DNA of 64,000 nucleotides, taken from NCBI GenBank assembly GCA_017306415.1, contig JAFKIL010000001.1, positions 1,039,971 to 1,103,970 on the forward strand. Direction: 5' to 3'. Both the position numbers and the translations under genes were made by a program. This DNA is from Microbacterium sp. GTDB taxonomy: Bacteria > Actinomycetota > Actinomycetes > Actinomycetales > Microbacteriaceae. Below, one piece after another: positions 15,925 through 24,961 of this stretch. The notes beneath the pieces were generated by a model. That model saw nothing but the letters and a program-made list of their open reading frames with translations, did not search any database and had not been told where the DNA came from. Within the stretch, counting starts at the first letter, position 1; each line of letters starts with the position of its first letter.

Positions 15925-17532
15925 GTGTTCCACAGTTTGCTGCCCGACGTCGAGATCCCGGACGTCAGCGTCTACGACTACCTGTTCGGCACGCTCACGG
16001 AGGAGGATCTGGCGCGGGTGGCGCTGATCGACCCGGCGACGGGTGCCGAGACGACGTATGGGGCACTGCGGGCGCAGGTGAACGCGTTCGCGGGGGCACT
16101 GGCGGCCCGGGGTGTGGAGACGGGCACGGTGGTGGGGCTGCTGTGCCCGAACGTGCCGGCGTTCGCGACGGTGTTCCACGGGGTGCTGCGGCTGGGCGCG
16201 ACGGTGACCACCATCAACTCCCTGTACACGGCCGGGGAGATCGAGAAGCAGCTGACGGACGCGGGCGCCACCTGGCTCATCACGGTGTCACCGCTGCTCC
16301 CCCAGGCCGAGGCCGCAGCGGCAGCGGTGGGCATCCCGGCCGCGCGGTTGATCGTGCTGGACGGCGCCGGTGCCCAGGGGCCCGACGGTCACCCGAACCT
16401 CCGTGAGCTGCTCATGGAGCAGCGCACGCCGCCCGAGGTCGCGTTCGACCCGGCGACGCACGTCGCCGTCCTCCCGTACTCGTCGGGCACGACCGGCATC
16501 CCCAAGGGCGTGATGCTCAGCCACCGCAACCTCGTGGCGAACGTGGCCCAGTGCGTGCCGAACATGAACCTGGATGCCTCGGATCGCGTCCTGGCCGTGC
16601 TGCCGTTCTTCCACATCTACGGGATGACGGTCCTGCTCAATCTCGCGCTGCGCAAGCGCGCCACCCTCGTCACGATGCCGAGGTTCGACCTGGTCGAGTT
16701 CCTCACCATCATCCAGAACTTCGGCTGCACCTACCTCTACATCGCGCCGCCCATCGCCGTCGCGCTGGCTAAGCATCCGATCGTCGACCAGTTCGACATC
16801 TCGAGCGTGCACACGGTCTTCTCCGGCGCCGCACCGTTGGACGGCGAGACGGCCGAGATCGCGGGCCGCCGCATCAACGCCCGCATGCTGCAGGGGTACG
16901 GGATGAGCGAGCTCAGCCCGGTGTCGCACGCCATGCACTTCGCCCGCCACGACGTGCCCGTCAGCTCGGTCGGGCAGACGCTGCCGAACGAGGTCTGCAA
17001 ACTGGTGGATACGGAGACGGGTGAGGAGATCACGGAGTTCGAGGCGGACGGGAAGACGCGTCCGGGTGAGCTGTGGGTCAAGGGCCCGAACGTGATGCTG
17101 GGGTATCTGAACCGTCCGGATGCCACGGCGGAGACGATCGACGCGGACGGGTTCCTGCACACCGGCGACGTGGCGGTCTACCACGAGGGCGACTACTTCT
17201 CGATCGTGGACCGCGCCAAGGAGCTGATCAAGTACCACGGGTACCAGATCGCCCCGGCCGAACTGGAGGCGCTGCTGCTGGGGCATCCCCGCATCATGGA
17301 TGCCGCCGTGATCGGTGTCCTCGACGAGGAGAAGGAGGAGATCCCGAAGGCGTTCATCGTGGCCGCCCCCGACTCGGGTCTCACCGCGGAGGAGGTGATG
17401 GCGTTCGTCGCCGACAACGTCGCGCCGCACAAGAAGATCCGCCGCGTCGAGTTCATCGACGCGATCCCGAAGTCCACCTCCGGCAAGATCCTCCGCAAAG
17501 ACCTCCGCGCCCGCGAAACCGCACCCGCCTGA
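15925..17532 (+). CDS. AMP-forming acyl-CoA ligase (4-coumarate-CoA ligase-like)
   Basis: A 535-residue adenylate-forming enzyme. The phosphate-binding signature YSSGTTGIPKGVMLSHRNL is near residues 185-203, followed by FFHIYGMTVLL, the motif GYGMSELSP, the hinge region HTGDVAVYHEGDYFSIVDRAKELIK and the C-terminal lysine in PKSTSGKILRKDLRA. It activates a carboxylic acid with ATP and transfers it to CoA. The 4CL-type layout suggests phenylpropanoid, benzoate-like or medium-chain acids; the real substrate is unknown. GTG at 15925 was chosen because GGGAG lies 5-9 bases upstream and the start matches the family N-terminus (FHSLLPDVEIPD); an in-frame ATG 23 codons earlier adds a low-complexity lead. 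Confidence 0.9.
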   Translation: MFHSLLPDVEIPDVSVYDYLFGTLTEEDLARVALIDPATGAETTYGALRAQVNAFAGALAARGVETGTVVGLLCPNVPAFATVFHGVLRLGATVTTINSLYTAGEIEKQLTDAGATWLITVSPLLPQAEAAAAAVGIPAARLIVLDGAGAQGPDGHPNLRELLMEQRTPPEVAFDPATHVAVLPYSSGTTGIPKGVMLSHRNLVANVAQCVPNMNLDASDRVLAVLPFFHIYGMTVLLNLALRKRATLVTMPRFDLVEFLTIIQNFGCTYLYIAPPIAVALAKHPIVDQFDISSVHTVFSGAAPLDGETAEIAGRRINARMLQGYGMSELSPVSHAMHFARHDVPVSSVGQTLPNEVCKLVDTETGEEITEFEADGKTRPGELWVKGPNVMLGYLNRPDATAETIDADGFLHTGDVAVYHEGDYFSIVDRAKELIKYHGYQIAPAELEALLLGHPRIMDAAVIGVLDEEKEEIPKAFIVAAPDSGLTAEEVMAFVADNVAPHKKIRRVEFIDAIPKSTSGKILRKDLRARETAPA

Positions 17533-17572
17533 CCCGGCCCTCGACCTGCCGCGGCGGGCATACCCTGAACGC

Positions 17573-18439
17573 ATGCGCGCAGGAATCCACCTCTGGAACT
17601 ACACGAACCCGGGTGGCGCCGCCGCCACCGCCGATCTCGTCGCCGGCGTCGCGACGGCCGCGGAAGCCGGCGGTTTCACCCAGCTCACCGTGATGGACCA
17701 CTGGTTCCAGATGGAGGCCGCGGGCGATCCGCGCGAGCCGATGCTGGAGGCCTTCACGACACTGGCGTTCCTCGCGGCGCACTCGAGCACGCTGCGACTC
17801 GGCCCGCTCGTCGTCGGCGTCACCTACCGGCATCCGGGACTGCTGGCCAAGATCGTCACCAGCCTCGACGTCCTGAGCAAGGGCCGGGCGATGCTCGGCA
17901 TCGGGGCGGCCTGGTACGAGCGCGAGCACCTCGCGCTCGGCGTCCCCTACCCCGCGATCTCGGAGCGGTTCGAGCGACTCGAAGAGGCCATCCGGATCGT
18001 GCACCAGATGTGGAGCGACGACGAGGGCGCGTTCGAGGGCGAGCACTATCGTCTCGCCGAGACGATCAACAGCCCCGCTGCGGTGACCGAGGGGCACCCG
18101 CCTCTGCTGATCGGGGGCAAGGGCGAGAAGAAGACGCTCCGCATCGCCGCGCAGTATGCGCAGATCGTCAACCTGACGGCCTCCGAGCCGGACGAGGTCG
18201 CGCACCTGCTCGACGTGCTGCGAGGGCATTGCGACCGGCTGGGCACCGACTACGACGCCATCGAGAAGCAGGTCATGGCCACCCGCCTCCGTCCGGACGA
18301 CCCCTCGTATTGGCCCACGATGGAGCGGCTGGCCGCGCTGGGCGTCGACCTGGTGGTGTTCGGAGCGTCCCCGAACGATCAGGTGGGCTCCGTGGAGCGG
18401 TACGCGGCCCAGGTGCTGCCCCGGCTCGCCGAGCTCTGA
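17573..18439 (+). CDS. F420-dependent LLM-class oxidoreductase
   Basis: A 288-residue luciferase-like (TIM-barrel) oxidoreductase of the type that uses reduced F420 rather than FMN. Indicative segments are the N-terminal GIHLWNYTNPGG, the MDHWFQ motif near residue 43, LGIGAAWYEREHLALGVPYP and PPLLIGGKGEKKTLRIAAQYA. The last pattern is typical of the TIGR03560 group. Substrate is unknown. The gene begins 40 bp after the acyl-CoA ligase on the same strand, so readthrough from that gene is possible, but no functional link is evident. No signal peptide is seen. Confidence 0.85.
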   Translation: MRAGIHLWNYTNPGGAAATADLVAGVATAAEAGGFTQLTVMDHWFQMEAAGDPREPMLEAFTTLAFLAAHSSTLRLGPLVVGVTYRHPGLLAKIVTSLDVLSKGRAMLGIGAAWYEREHLALGVPYPAISERFERLEEAIRIVHQMWSDDEGAFEGEHYRLAETINSPAAVTEGHPPLLIGGKGEKKTLRIAAQYAQIVNLTASEPDEVAHLLDVLRGHCDRLGTDYDAIEKQVMATRLRPDDPSYWPTMERLAALGVDLVVFGASPNDQVGSVERYAAQVLPRLAEL

Positions 18440-18466
18440 CCCGCGCCGACCGCAACCCGGCGTACG

Positions 18467-18919
18467 CTAGCCGGCGTCGGCGAGCGCGGCGCGCGCCCGT
18501 GCCTCGGCCGAGATCAGCGCCGTCGCCCCGCTCACGAGGGCGGACTGCTGCGCAGGCGAGATGCCCGCGAGCAGGGCGAGGACGTCGGCGTCGAACCGCT
18601 GCTCCACGGTGTGGGTGAGTTCGCGGCCCGCGTCCGTCACCCGCACGCGCACCGACCGGCGGTCGGTGGAGGACGGCACACGCATGACCAGCCCTCGGCG
18701 CTCCGCGCGGTCCACGAGCCCGCTGATGCTGGACTTGTCCAGGGCCATCCGGGCACCGAGCTCGTTCATCGTGGGCTCACGGTCGCGGAGGATTCCGAGC
18801 AGGCGCATCTGCGAGATCGAGATGTCCGCCTCGGTCGCGCGACGTTCCAGCGCCCCGTGGACCAGAAAGGCGAGCTGGGCCAGCGCGTCGACCGGCGAGA
18901 GCGTGTCGTCCGAAGTCAT
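18467..18919 (-). CDS. MarR-family transcriptional regulator
   Basis: A 150-residue winged-helix regulator. The HTH is read from ISQMRLLGILRDREPTMNELGARMALDKSSISGLVDRAERRG (residues about 35-77) and the wing from MRVPSSTDRRSVRVRVTDAG. MarR proteins usually repress a divergent target until a small phenolic or oxidant ligand binds. Here the divergent neighbour is a quinone-oxidoreductase-like gene, and a 41-bp palindrome lies between the two starts, so that gene is the obvious target and autoregulation is likely. Confidence 0.9.
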   Translation of the reverse strand: MTSDDTLSPVDALAQLAFLVHGALERRATEADISISQMRLLGILRDREPTMNELGARMALDKSSISGLVDRAERRGLVMRVPSSTDRRSVRVRVTDAGRELTHTVEQRFDADVLALLAGISPAQQSALVSGATALISAEARARAALADAG

Positions 18920-18934
18920 GTCCCGACTCTAGTC

Positions 18935-18981
18935 TTGACGTAGTTCGTGGCACAAACTACTTTGGTTTGTGCCACGAACTA
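18935..18981. promoter_or_regulatory. MarR operator embedded in the oxidoreductase promoter
   Basis: The arms TAGTTCGTGGCACAAAC (18941-18957) and its exact reverse complement (18965-18981) flank a 7-bp spacer. On the plus strand a -35-like TTGACG (18935-18940) is followed by exactly 17 bp, the left arm, and then TACTTT as a -10-like hexamer, so a bound repressor would cover the promoter. The palindrome is perfect over 17 bp per arm, longer than most MarR sites, which suggests two overlapping half-sites. Confidence 0.8.
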
Positions 18982-18994
18982 GTTTGGAGTCCTG

Positions 18995-19960
18995 ATGAGC
19001 ACCATGAACGCCGCCCTCGTCACCTCGTTCGACGAGCCCCCGCACTACCGCACGTTCACCGCCCCCGTACCGCACGGCGACGAGGCGGTCGTCGAGATGG
19101 TCGCCGTCGGACTGCACCCCCGCGTGCGCAGCGGCGCCTCCGGCAGCCACTACACGAGCACGGGGGTGCTCCCGCTCGTGCCCGGAGTGGACGGCGTGGG
19201 CCGCCGACGCGACGGCGCGCTCGTGTACTTCGTGACGGACGACGACCAGCAGGGCACGATGGCGGAGCGCGCCGTCGTCGATCCGAGGCGGTCGATCGTG
19301 CTGCCGGAGGGCACCGATGCCGTGGCGGTCGCGGCCGCGATGAATCCAGCGATGTCGTCGTGGGTCGCGCTGCGCCGACGGGTGCCGCTCGTGCCGGGGC
19401 AGAGCGTGCTCGTGCTCGGCGCGACAGGCAACGCCGGGACGATGGCCGTCCAGGTGGCGCGGCTTCTCGGCGCGGGCCGCATCGTCGGCGCCGGACGCGA
19501 CCGGGCGCGGCTCGACGCCCTCCACGGCGTGGGCGCCGATGAGGTCGTCGCACTCACGGACGATGTCGAGGCGACCCGACACCGCCTCGCACGTGCGGCA
19601 TCCGAGGTCGACGTCGTGCTCGACTACCTGTGGGGGCAGCCGACCGAGCACGCGATCCCGGCGCTGCTGCGCGCCCGTGAGGACCGGAACCGCCCGCTGG
19701 ACTGGGTGCAAATCGGAGCCGTCGCCGGTGCGGACATCCAGCTCCCATCCGCAGCCCTCCGCTCGGCGAACCTGCGCCTGCTGGGGAGCGGGCAGGGCTC
19801 GGTCTCCCCGCAGGGGTATCTCGCCGAGCTTCCCTCGCTGGTGGCGGCGATCGGCTCGGGCGACATCGCGGTACGCACGCGCACGGTCGCCCTCCGCGAC
19901 ATCGAGGCGGCATGGGTCGCCGGGGACGAACCGGGCGTTCGCACCGTCGTCGTGCCGTAG
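18995..19960 (+). CDS. Quinone oxidoreductase-like MDR family protein
   Basis: A 321-residue medium-chain dehydrogenase/reductase without the zinc-binding residues of alcohol dehydrogenases. The cofactor domain is marked by SVLVLGATGNAGTMAVQVARLLGAGRIVGAGRD (from about residue 137), an NADPH-type Rossmann turn, and the C-terminal part by SAALRSANLRLLGSGQGS. These enzymes reduce quinones or enones and protect against electrophiles. Expression is probably controlled by the divergent MarR through the palindrome just upstream. The start ATG has GGAG four to seven bases before it. Confidence 0.87.
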   Translation: MSTMNAALVTSFDEPPHYRTFTAPVPHGDEAVVEMVAVGLHPRVRSGASGSHYTSTGVLPLVPGVDGVGRRRDGALVYFVTDDDQQGTMAERAVVDPRRSIVLPEGTDAVAVAAAMNPAMSSWVALRRRVPLVPGQSVLVLGATGNAGTMAVQVARLLGAGRIVGAGRDRARLDALHGVGADEVVALTDDVEATRHRLARAASEVDVVLDYLWGQPTEHAIPALLRAREDRNRPLDWVQIGAVAGADIQLPSAALRSANLRLLGSGQGSVSPQGYLAELPSLVAAIGSGDIAVRTRTVALRDIEAAWVAGDEPGVRTVVVP

Positions 19961-20037
19961 GCGGGCGTCTCCTCGCGTCGCGGCGACCTCTGGCCGGCGT
20001 TGCCCGTCACCGCGATTCGGTGTCGCAAAGGCAGGCG

Positions 20038-20083
20038 TGTTGACGTCAACATGGTCTCCGCCGGTCCGTGTTAGCGTCAACAC
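20038..20083. promoter_or_regulatory. Two LacI-like operator sites upstream of the oxidoreductase
   Basis: TGTTGACGTCAACA at 20038-20051 is a perfect 14-bp palindrome, and a related site, TGTTAGCGTCAACA, lies at 20069-20082, 31 bp away or about three helical turns. The centre CG and the TGTT/AACA ends are typical of LacI/GalR-family operators. No LacI-type gene is present in the window, so the regulator must be encoded elsewhere. The surrounding 210-bp interval contains no gene that I can support. Confidence 0.6.
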
Positions 20084-20170
20084 TCCTGCATCTGCGACCG
20101 ATTCTCGACGCCATCGACGGCCGCACCGTCCCCGTGCGGCTGTGACGATGGGGGCGGAACAGGAGCAGAA

Positions 20171-21046
20171 ATGGATGAGCGGATCGGATTCGTCGGACTC
20201 GGCATCATGGGGCGCCCGATGGCGCTCCGCCTCGCGCGCGCCGGCACACGGCTCCTGGTGTGGAACCGGAGTCCCGAGCCGGCACGCGAGCTGGCGGATG
20301 CCGGCGCCGATGTCGCCGCGACCGTCGCCGATGTGTTCACCGCCTGCCGCACGGTGATCGTGATGCTCCGCGACGAGCGCGCGGTCGACGCGGTCCTGCG
20401 TCCCTCGGCCGATACGCTCGCGTCCCTGGTTCGGGGTCGCACGCTCGTGAACATGGGCACCGTGTCGCCGGGATTCGCCCGCAGGCTCGCCGACGAGGTG
20501 GAGGCCGCGGGCGGCGAGTACGTGGAGGCACCCGTGTCGGGGTCTCGCGTCCCGGCCGAGAACGGCGAGCTCGTCGCGATGGCGGCCGGCCTGCCGGAAC
20601 CGCTCGCCCGCGTCGCCCCGCTCCTCGCGCCGCTGTGTACGCAGGTCGCGACGTGCGGCGTCGTCCCCGGGGGCATCACGATGAAGCTCGCCGTGAACGT
20701 CTTCCTCATCTCCGTCGTGACCGGGCTCGCGGAGTCGTTCCACTTCGCCGAGGCGCACGGCCTCGACGCCGCTCTGCTGCGCGGGGTGCTCGACGCCGGG
20801 CAGATGTCGTCGCCGATCTCGCGCGTGAAGACGGCGAAGCTCGTCGCGGACGATCTGACCCCGCAGGCGGCGATCTCCGATGTGCTCATGAACGCCGAGC
20901 TCGTCGTCCGCGCAGCTCGGGCAGCGGGGATCTCCAGCCCCCTGCTCGACGTCTCTCGCGACCTCTACGCCGAGGCCGTGGCGGCCGGTGACGGCGGCAT
21001 CGACATGATCGGCGTCGTCCGCGCGATCACGCGACGCGACGGATGA
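20171..21046 (+). CDS. 3-hydroxyisobutyrate dehydrogenase-like beta-hydroxyacid dehydrogenase
   Basis: A 291-residue NAD(P)-dependent dehydrogenase. The N-terminal Rossmann motif GFVGLGIMGRPMALRLARAG (residues 6-25) is followed by VWNRSPEPA, where Arg after Asn suggests NADPH preference. The substrate signature is the segment VNMGTVSPGFARRLADEV with YVEAPVSGS, and the catalytic lysine is in ITMKLAVNVFLI near residue 175. Family members oxidise 3-hydroxyisobutyrate, tartronate semialdehyde or related beta-hydroxyacids. A LacI-type double operator upstream points to regulation by a sugar or sugar acid, which fits tartronate semialdehyde or aldonate metabolism better than valine breakdown; that is an inference. 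Confidence 0.85.
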   Translation: MDERIGFVGLGIMGRPMALRLARAGTRLLVWNRSPEPARELADAGADVAATVADVFTACRTVIVMLRDERAVDAVLRPSADTLASLVRGRTLVNMGTVSPGFARRLADEVEAAGGEYVEAPVSGSRVPAENGELVAMAAGLPEPLARVAPLLAPLCTQVATCGVVPGGITMKLAVNVFLISVVTGLAESFHFAEAHGLDAALLRGVLDAGQMSSPISRVKTAKLVADDLTPQAAISDVLMNAELVVRAARAAGISSPLLDVSRDLYAEAVAAGDGGIDMIGVVRAITRRDG

Positions 21047-21080
21047 CGCCGATCCGGATCATCCGACCCCCGCGCACGGC

Positions 21081-22784
21081 TCACGACCCGAACAGCTCCC
21101 GTCCGCGAAGTTCGAGAAGCTCCTTCGCCTGGCCATAGGTCGTGGGGATCGGGTCACCCGGCCGTCCGTATTTCGCAAGCAGCATCGCGAGCAGCCCGAC
21201 GGCGGGGGCGGTCAGCTTGTTGCCCGACGTGCCGGCGCCCGGCGCACTCGCCTCCGGGTTGTCGGGGACGTAGTGCGCCGAGGTGGTCGGCCACGTCGCG
21301 GGGTCGCGCGCCGTCGAGCGGTTCACGGCCGCGCGCAGCGTGCGCGCCCCGCGGTCCCGCTCGGTGAGATGGGGCAGGTCGTAGCGTTCGCAGAGGGTCC
21401 GGATGACGGCACCGTGGTGCATGGGATCGTTGATCACCGAACCGGCAGCGGTGTACGCGGAGATCGCGATCGCCGGCACGCGGACGCCGAGCCGGTCGAA
21501 CGTGAAGTCGAATTCGCCCGGCCCTGCGGCGTCGGGGGGAACGGCCGTCGGCGGCGGCACGTGGTCGTAGGTTCCCCCGGATTCGTCGAACGTGACGAGC
21601 AGCATCGTGTTGAAGGCGTTCGAGCCGGTGCTCGCGGCACTCTCCTTGATCGACGTGTAGACCTCGTGCAGCAGCACCTCGGCGGCGCGGGCGTCGGAGA
21701 TCGAGTTGCCGACGACGGTCGTGCCGTCCACGGTCTGGACCGCATCCGCACCGAACGGAGGATGCATGTCGTTGTGGTTGTAGATCATCCGCGGCTCGAT
21801 GAACGCGTAGGTGGGGAGCCGGCCGGTGGCGACGTCCTGGTGGAACTGGGTCATCGTCCGGAAGTTGGTCTTCCAGAACGGCTGGAGGCGGGGCGCGTGG
21901 ATGAGTCCCGTGAACGAGATGAGCTGCGACTCGTCGAAGTACACCGCCCAGCTGAGGCCCGCGGCATCCAGCCGCTCGAACACGGTCGGTGCGTCGTTGA
22001 GCTCCGGATCGAGCCACTTCGCGAAGCCCTTCGCACCCTTGTTGACGACGAAGCCGCTCGACGTGGAGGCGTGGAAGAACGAGCGGTTGGCGAACGTCTG
22101 CGAGGGAACGGCCGCGTGCCAGTGGTCGTAGACGGCGAACTCGCGGGCCAGGTGCGAGAACACGGGCAGCATCGCGGGGGTGAAACCGCCCATGATCATG
22201 GCCGCCTGCGCCGAGGTGAGCTCGGTTCCGGTGGCCGCTCGGTGGGTGTTGACGTAGTCGAGGACGAATCCGTCCATCGTGGGCTTCACCCCCGCCGCCG
22301 GGGCGTTGTAGGGGGGCAGCATCCGCTCGCTGGTCCGCGTCGCGTTCCCCGGGGGATCCACGATGCCGAACAGCTGCGTGTTGATGTGGGGGTACTCCTC
22401 CCCCGCATTCGGAACCGGCGACGACATGATGACGTCGGTCGAGCCGGCATAGGGATGCGCGTGGATCAGCGTGCCGTCCGGCGCGCGGTTCGAGTGCGTG
22501 CGATCCGTGAGGCCGGCGAAGGTCTGTCCGGCGGGGAGCGGAGCACCGTATGTACCGCCGTAGAGGTGCCCGAGGAGGTTGTCGAAGGAGCGGTTCTCGA
22601 ACATGAGCACGACGAGGTGATCGAACCCCGGGCCCTCGCCGCGGGGCGGCGTGACGTGCCGGCCGGACGACCCGAGGATCTGTCCGACCGCCGCGGTGCC
22701 GCCGATGCCCGCGGCCAGGCCGGCCGCCGCCCAGCCCGCGCGGATCAGCACCTCCCGCCGCGACACTCCCGCGCGATCGTCCAT
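21081..22784 (-). CDS. Tat-exported phosphoesterase (phospholipase C/acid phosphatase type), paralogue 1
   Basis: A 567-residue secreted enzyme of the PF04185 phosphoesterase family, which includes bacterial non-toxic phospholipases C and some acid phosphatases. The Tat signal is SRREVLIRAGWAAAGLAAG at residues 8-26. Catalytic-region motifs are FDHLVVLMFENRSFDNLLGH (from residue 54), HINTQLFG, YNHNDMHPPFG and TFDESGGTYDHVPPP. The product is probably exported folded to the cell surface or outside, where it would release phosphate or phosphoalcohol from lipids. A clear paralogue is encoded at 54680-56422 and has the same motifs. The gene has no obvious operon partner. Confidence 0.88.
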   Translation of the reverse strand: MDDRAGVSRREVLIRAGWAAAGLAAGIGGTAAVGQILGSSGRHVTPPRGEGPGFDHLVVLMFENRSFDNLLGHLYGGTYGAPLPAGQTFAGLTDRTHSNRAPDGTLIHAHPYAGSTDVIMSSPVPNAGEEYPHINTQLFGIVDPPGNATRTSERMLPPYNAPAAGVKPTMDGFVLDYVNTHRAATGTELTSAQAAMIMGGFTPAMLPVFSHLAREFAVYDHWHAAVPSQTFANRSFFHASTSSGFVVNKGAKGFAKWLDPELNDAPTVFERLDAAGLSWAVYFDESQLISFTGLIHAPRLQPFWKTNFRTMTQFHQDVATGRLPTYAFIEPRMIYNHNDMHPPFGADAVQTVDGTTVVGNSISDARAAEVLLHEVYTSIKESAASTGSNAFNTMLLVTFDESGGTYDHVPPPTAVPPDAAGPGEFDFTFDRLGVRVPAIAISAYTAAGSVINDPMHHGAVIRTLCERYDLPHLTERDRGARTLRAAVNRSTARDPATWPTTSAHYVPDNPEASAPGAGTSGNKLTAPAVGLLAMLLAKYGRPGDPIPTTYGQAKELLELRGRELFGS

Positions 22785-22826
22785 GCCACCGACCCTACGG
22801 CTGTGACGGATGCGGCGACAGCGACG

Positions 22827-24509
22827 TCACCGAGCGCGCCTGGTGCCGCTCGGGACCTCCGCGACGAGGTAGTGGGCGACCACCACGGGTGCCGCGCTCA
22901 GTGTCCGCGCCCGCTCGGAGAGCTGTTCGTCGTACGCGGTCGTCCGCGCCCGCACCTGACTGTCGTGCTCTCGCCAGGTGCCGAACGAGTACGTCTCCGA
23001 GTACGAGCCGGGCGACAGCGGATCCTGCAGGAGTCGCCACATCCGCGCGCCGGTGCGCCGTCGGCTCTCGCGCAGCTGCGCCATCGTCGCGAGGAACTCC
23101 GGCAGCGCATCGTCCGGGATGACGTAGCGGATCACGACGACGACCGGACTGTCGGGGTCGATCGACGCGCCGTCGCCGTCGTGCACGCCGTCCGCGGTCA
23201 CGATCGCGCGGCCGATGCCCTCGGTCGAGGGCAGGCGCCACACCAGCTGGACGAGGCCGAGCGCGATGACGCAGGCGCCCGCGACCACCACGACGACGAC
23301 CGATCCGACCATGCCGCCGAGCAAGCCGGCGAGGGCCGCACCGGCCGCGGTCCCGCCGAAGAGGACGAGCTGGTACACCGAGAGCCCGCGCGTGCGCACC
23401 CACGGCGGGAGGAAGGCCTGGACGGTGCCGTTGAACGTGGCGAGCACGCCGATCCAGCCCATGCCGGCGAGGATGAGCGCGACCAGCGCCACCCAGATCG
23501 ACGGGATCAGCGGCAGCGCGGCGCAGGCGACGCCGTACAGGAGGAACGCGATCATGATCGTGCCGCCGGCCCCGGCTCGCCGCCGCAGGGACGGCAGGAT
23601 GAGCGCTCCGACGATCGAGCCTGCGCCGAGCGCGCCGAGCATCAGTCCGTAGCCGCCGGCGTCGAGACCGAACCGTCCGGACGCGAGCACCGGCAGCAGC
23701 GCCCAGAGCGCATTGGCCGGCAGCAGGAAGAGCAGGAGCCGAGCGTAATAGCGACGCACGATGCCGGCGTGACGGACGTAACGCAGCCCTGCTCGGGTCG
23801 CATCGAGGAAGGGCTCCGGCCGCGACGGCGGCGGTCGATAGCCGCGCCATAGAAGGAGGACGACCAGGAAGAACCCGAACGAGACGGCGTTCGCGATGAA
23901 CACGGCGGTGACCCCGAGCTGGGCGACCACGAGTCCGGCGACGGCCGGCCCGATCGCGCGGGCGATGTTCACCCCCACGGAGGACAGCGAGGCGGCGGCC
24001 GGGATCATCGGGGACGGCACGACGTCGGGGATGATCGCCTGATAGGACGGGAGCTGCACGGCAGCGCACGCGCCGAGGATGAACGTGACGATCAGGAGCA
24101 CGGCGGGGGTCGTCTCCCCGAGCCAGGTCAGCACGACCAGCACGGTCACGACCGCGAACTGCGCGACCTGCGACACGATGAGGATCCGGCGCCTATCGAG
24201 CAGTTCGCCGATGACGCCGGCCGGGATGGCGAGCAGCAGCACCGGTGCGGCGGACGCGGTCTGGACGAGCGCGATCACGGCGGGCGAGCTGTGGCTGTCG
24301 ACGAGGAGCCACTGCGCGCCGACGGTCTGCATCCAGCTGCCGATGTTGCTGACGAGGCCCGCGATCCACAGCACACGGAACACGGGGACGCCGAAGGGCG
24401 CCAGCGACCGCACAGGGGAAGGCGGGGTCGGCGCGGTCGGCGCCGCTGGGGGCAGGTGATCGGTCACGGCATCCTCGGATCGGGGACTCGCTTGCGCAGC
24501 GAGCTCCAT
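22827..24509 (-). CDS. MFS exporter with C-terminal monooxygenase-like tail (MFS_3/EntS type)
   Basis: A 560-residue transporter with about twelve membrane segments beginning at FGVPVFRVLWIAGLVSNIGSW and ending near VVVVVAGACVIALGLVQL. After residue 440 a soluble tail of about 120 residues follows (VVVVIRYVIPDDALPEFLATM, RMWRLLQDP, YSETYSFGTWREHDS), which resembles the antibiotic-biosynthesis-monooxygenase-like extension of the PF05977 family. EntS-like members export siderophores or other small molecules; the substrate here is unknown. Two starts are possible: ATG at 24509, used here, and GTG at 24467 preceded by GAGGA; the second removes 14 residues. Confidence 0.85.
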   Translation of the reverse strand: MELAAQASPRSEDAVTDHLPPAAPTAPTPPSPVRSLAPFGVPVFRVLWIAGLVSNIGSWMQTVGAQWLLVDSHSSPAVIALVQTASAAPVLLLAIPAGVIGELLDRRRILIVSQVAQFAVVTVLVVLTWLGETTPAVLLIVTFILGACAAVQLPSYQAIIPDVVPSPMIPAAASLSSVGVNIARAIGPAVAGLVVAQLGVTAVFIANAVSFGFFLVVLLLWRGYRPPPSRPEPFLDATRAGLRYVRHAGIVRRYYARLLLFLLPANALWALLPVLASGRFGLDAGGYGLMLGALGAGSIVGALILPSLRRRAGAGGTIMIAFLLYGVACAALPLIPSIWVALVALILAGMGWIGVLATFNGTVQAFLPPWVRTRGLSVYQLVLFGGTAAGAALAGLLGGMVGSVVVVVVAGACVIALGLVQLVWRLPSTEGIGRAIVTADGVHDGDGASIDPDSPVVVVIRYVIPDDALPEFLATMAQLRESRRRTGARMWRLLQDPLSPGSYSETYSFGTWREHDSQVRARTTAYDEQLSERARTLSAAPVVVAHYLVAEVPSGTRRAR

Positions 24510-24637
24510 CTTCCCCCACGGACGGAACCGCCTGCCATGGCACCGAGGGCGGGTCCCCCTCCGCTCCCCCGCGCCCGAGCCTGCTGGCGCGCTCGAGGGG
24601 GTAGCGTGGAAGCCCCGCCCGCGAGAGGAGACCGGCT

Positions 24638-24961
24638 GTGACCGACGCCGTCCACTCGCTGGTGCAGCTCCTCGTCCTCTTCGCGCGCCTGGTCTCGTCG
24701 TTCGCGGAGCTGCTGCTGGAGATGGTGGGGACGACCGACCTCACCTCGTCGGGTTCGTTCGCGGTCGGGGCGCTCCTGGTCACCGCGACGACGCTCGTCG
24801 TGGCGCTGCTGGCGGTCGGCTTCGGGCCGCCCGCGACCCATGTCGGCCTTGCGCGACCGCGCCGGTCGATCGACGTCTCTGCGACCGTTCCGCAGAGCGA
24901 TCCGGATGCCGCGGGGCATCCGCGTTCGCGAGCTCCGGGGATCGCGGCCACGGCCGCGTAG
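24638..24961 (+). CDS. Small membrane protein (DUF6412-like) upstream of yidC-like gene
   Basis: A 107-residue protein with two predicted membrane segments (HSLVQLLVLFARLVSSFAELLL and VGALLVTATTLVVALLAVGF) followed by a soluble tail that ends in RRSIDVSATVPQSDPDAAGHPRSRAPG. The tail motif, with D-P-D-A-A-G-x-P-R-x-R-A-P-G, resembles the DUF6412 proteins that I recall next to YidC-like insertases in actinobacteria. The GTG start has GAGAGGAG 7-14 bases before it. It lies 104 bp before the insertase gene on the same strand and is probably cotranscribed. Its function is unknown. Confidence 0.7.
   Translation: MTDAVHSLVQLLVLFARLVSSFAELLLEMVGTTDLTSSGSFAVGALLVTATTLVVALLAVGFGPPATHVGLARPRRSIDVSATVPQSDPDAAGHPRSRAPGIAATAA

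Noticed and set aside
21273-23852. A long plus-strand open frame opposite the phosphoesterase and MFS genes
   Set aside because: It spans two clear minus-strand genes and their intergenic gap and has only shadow composition.
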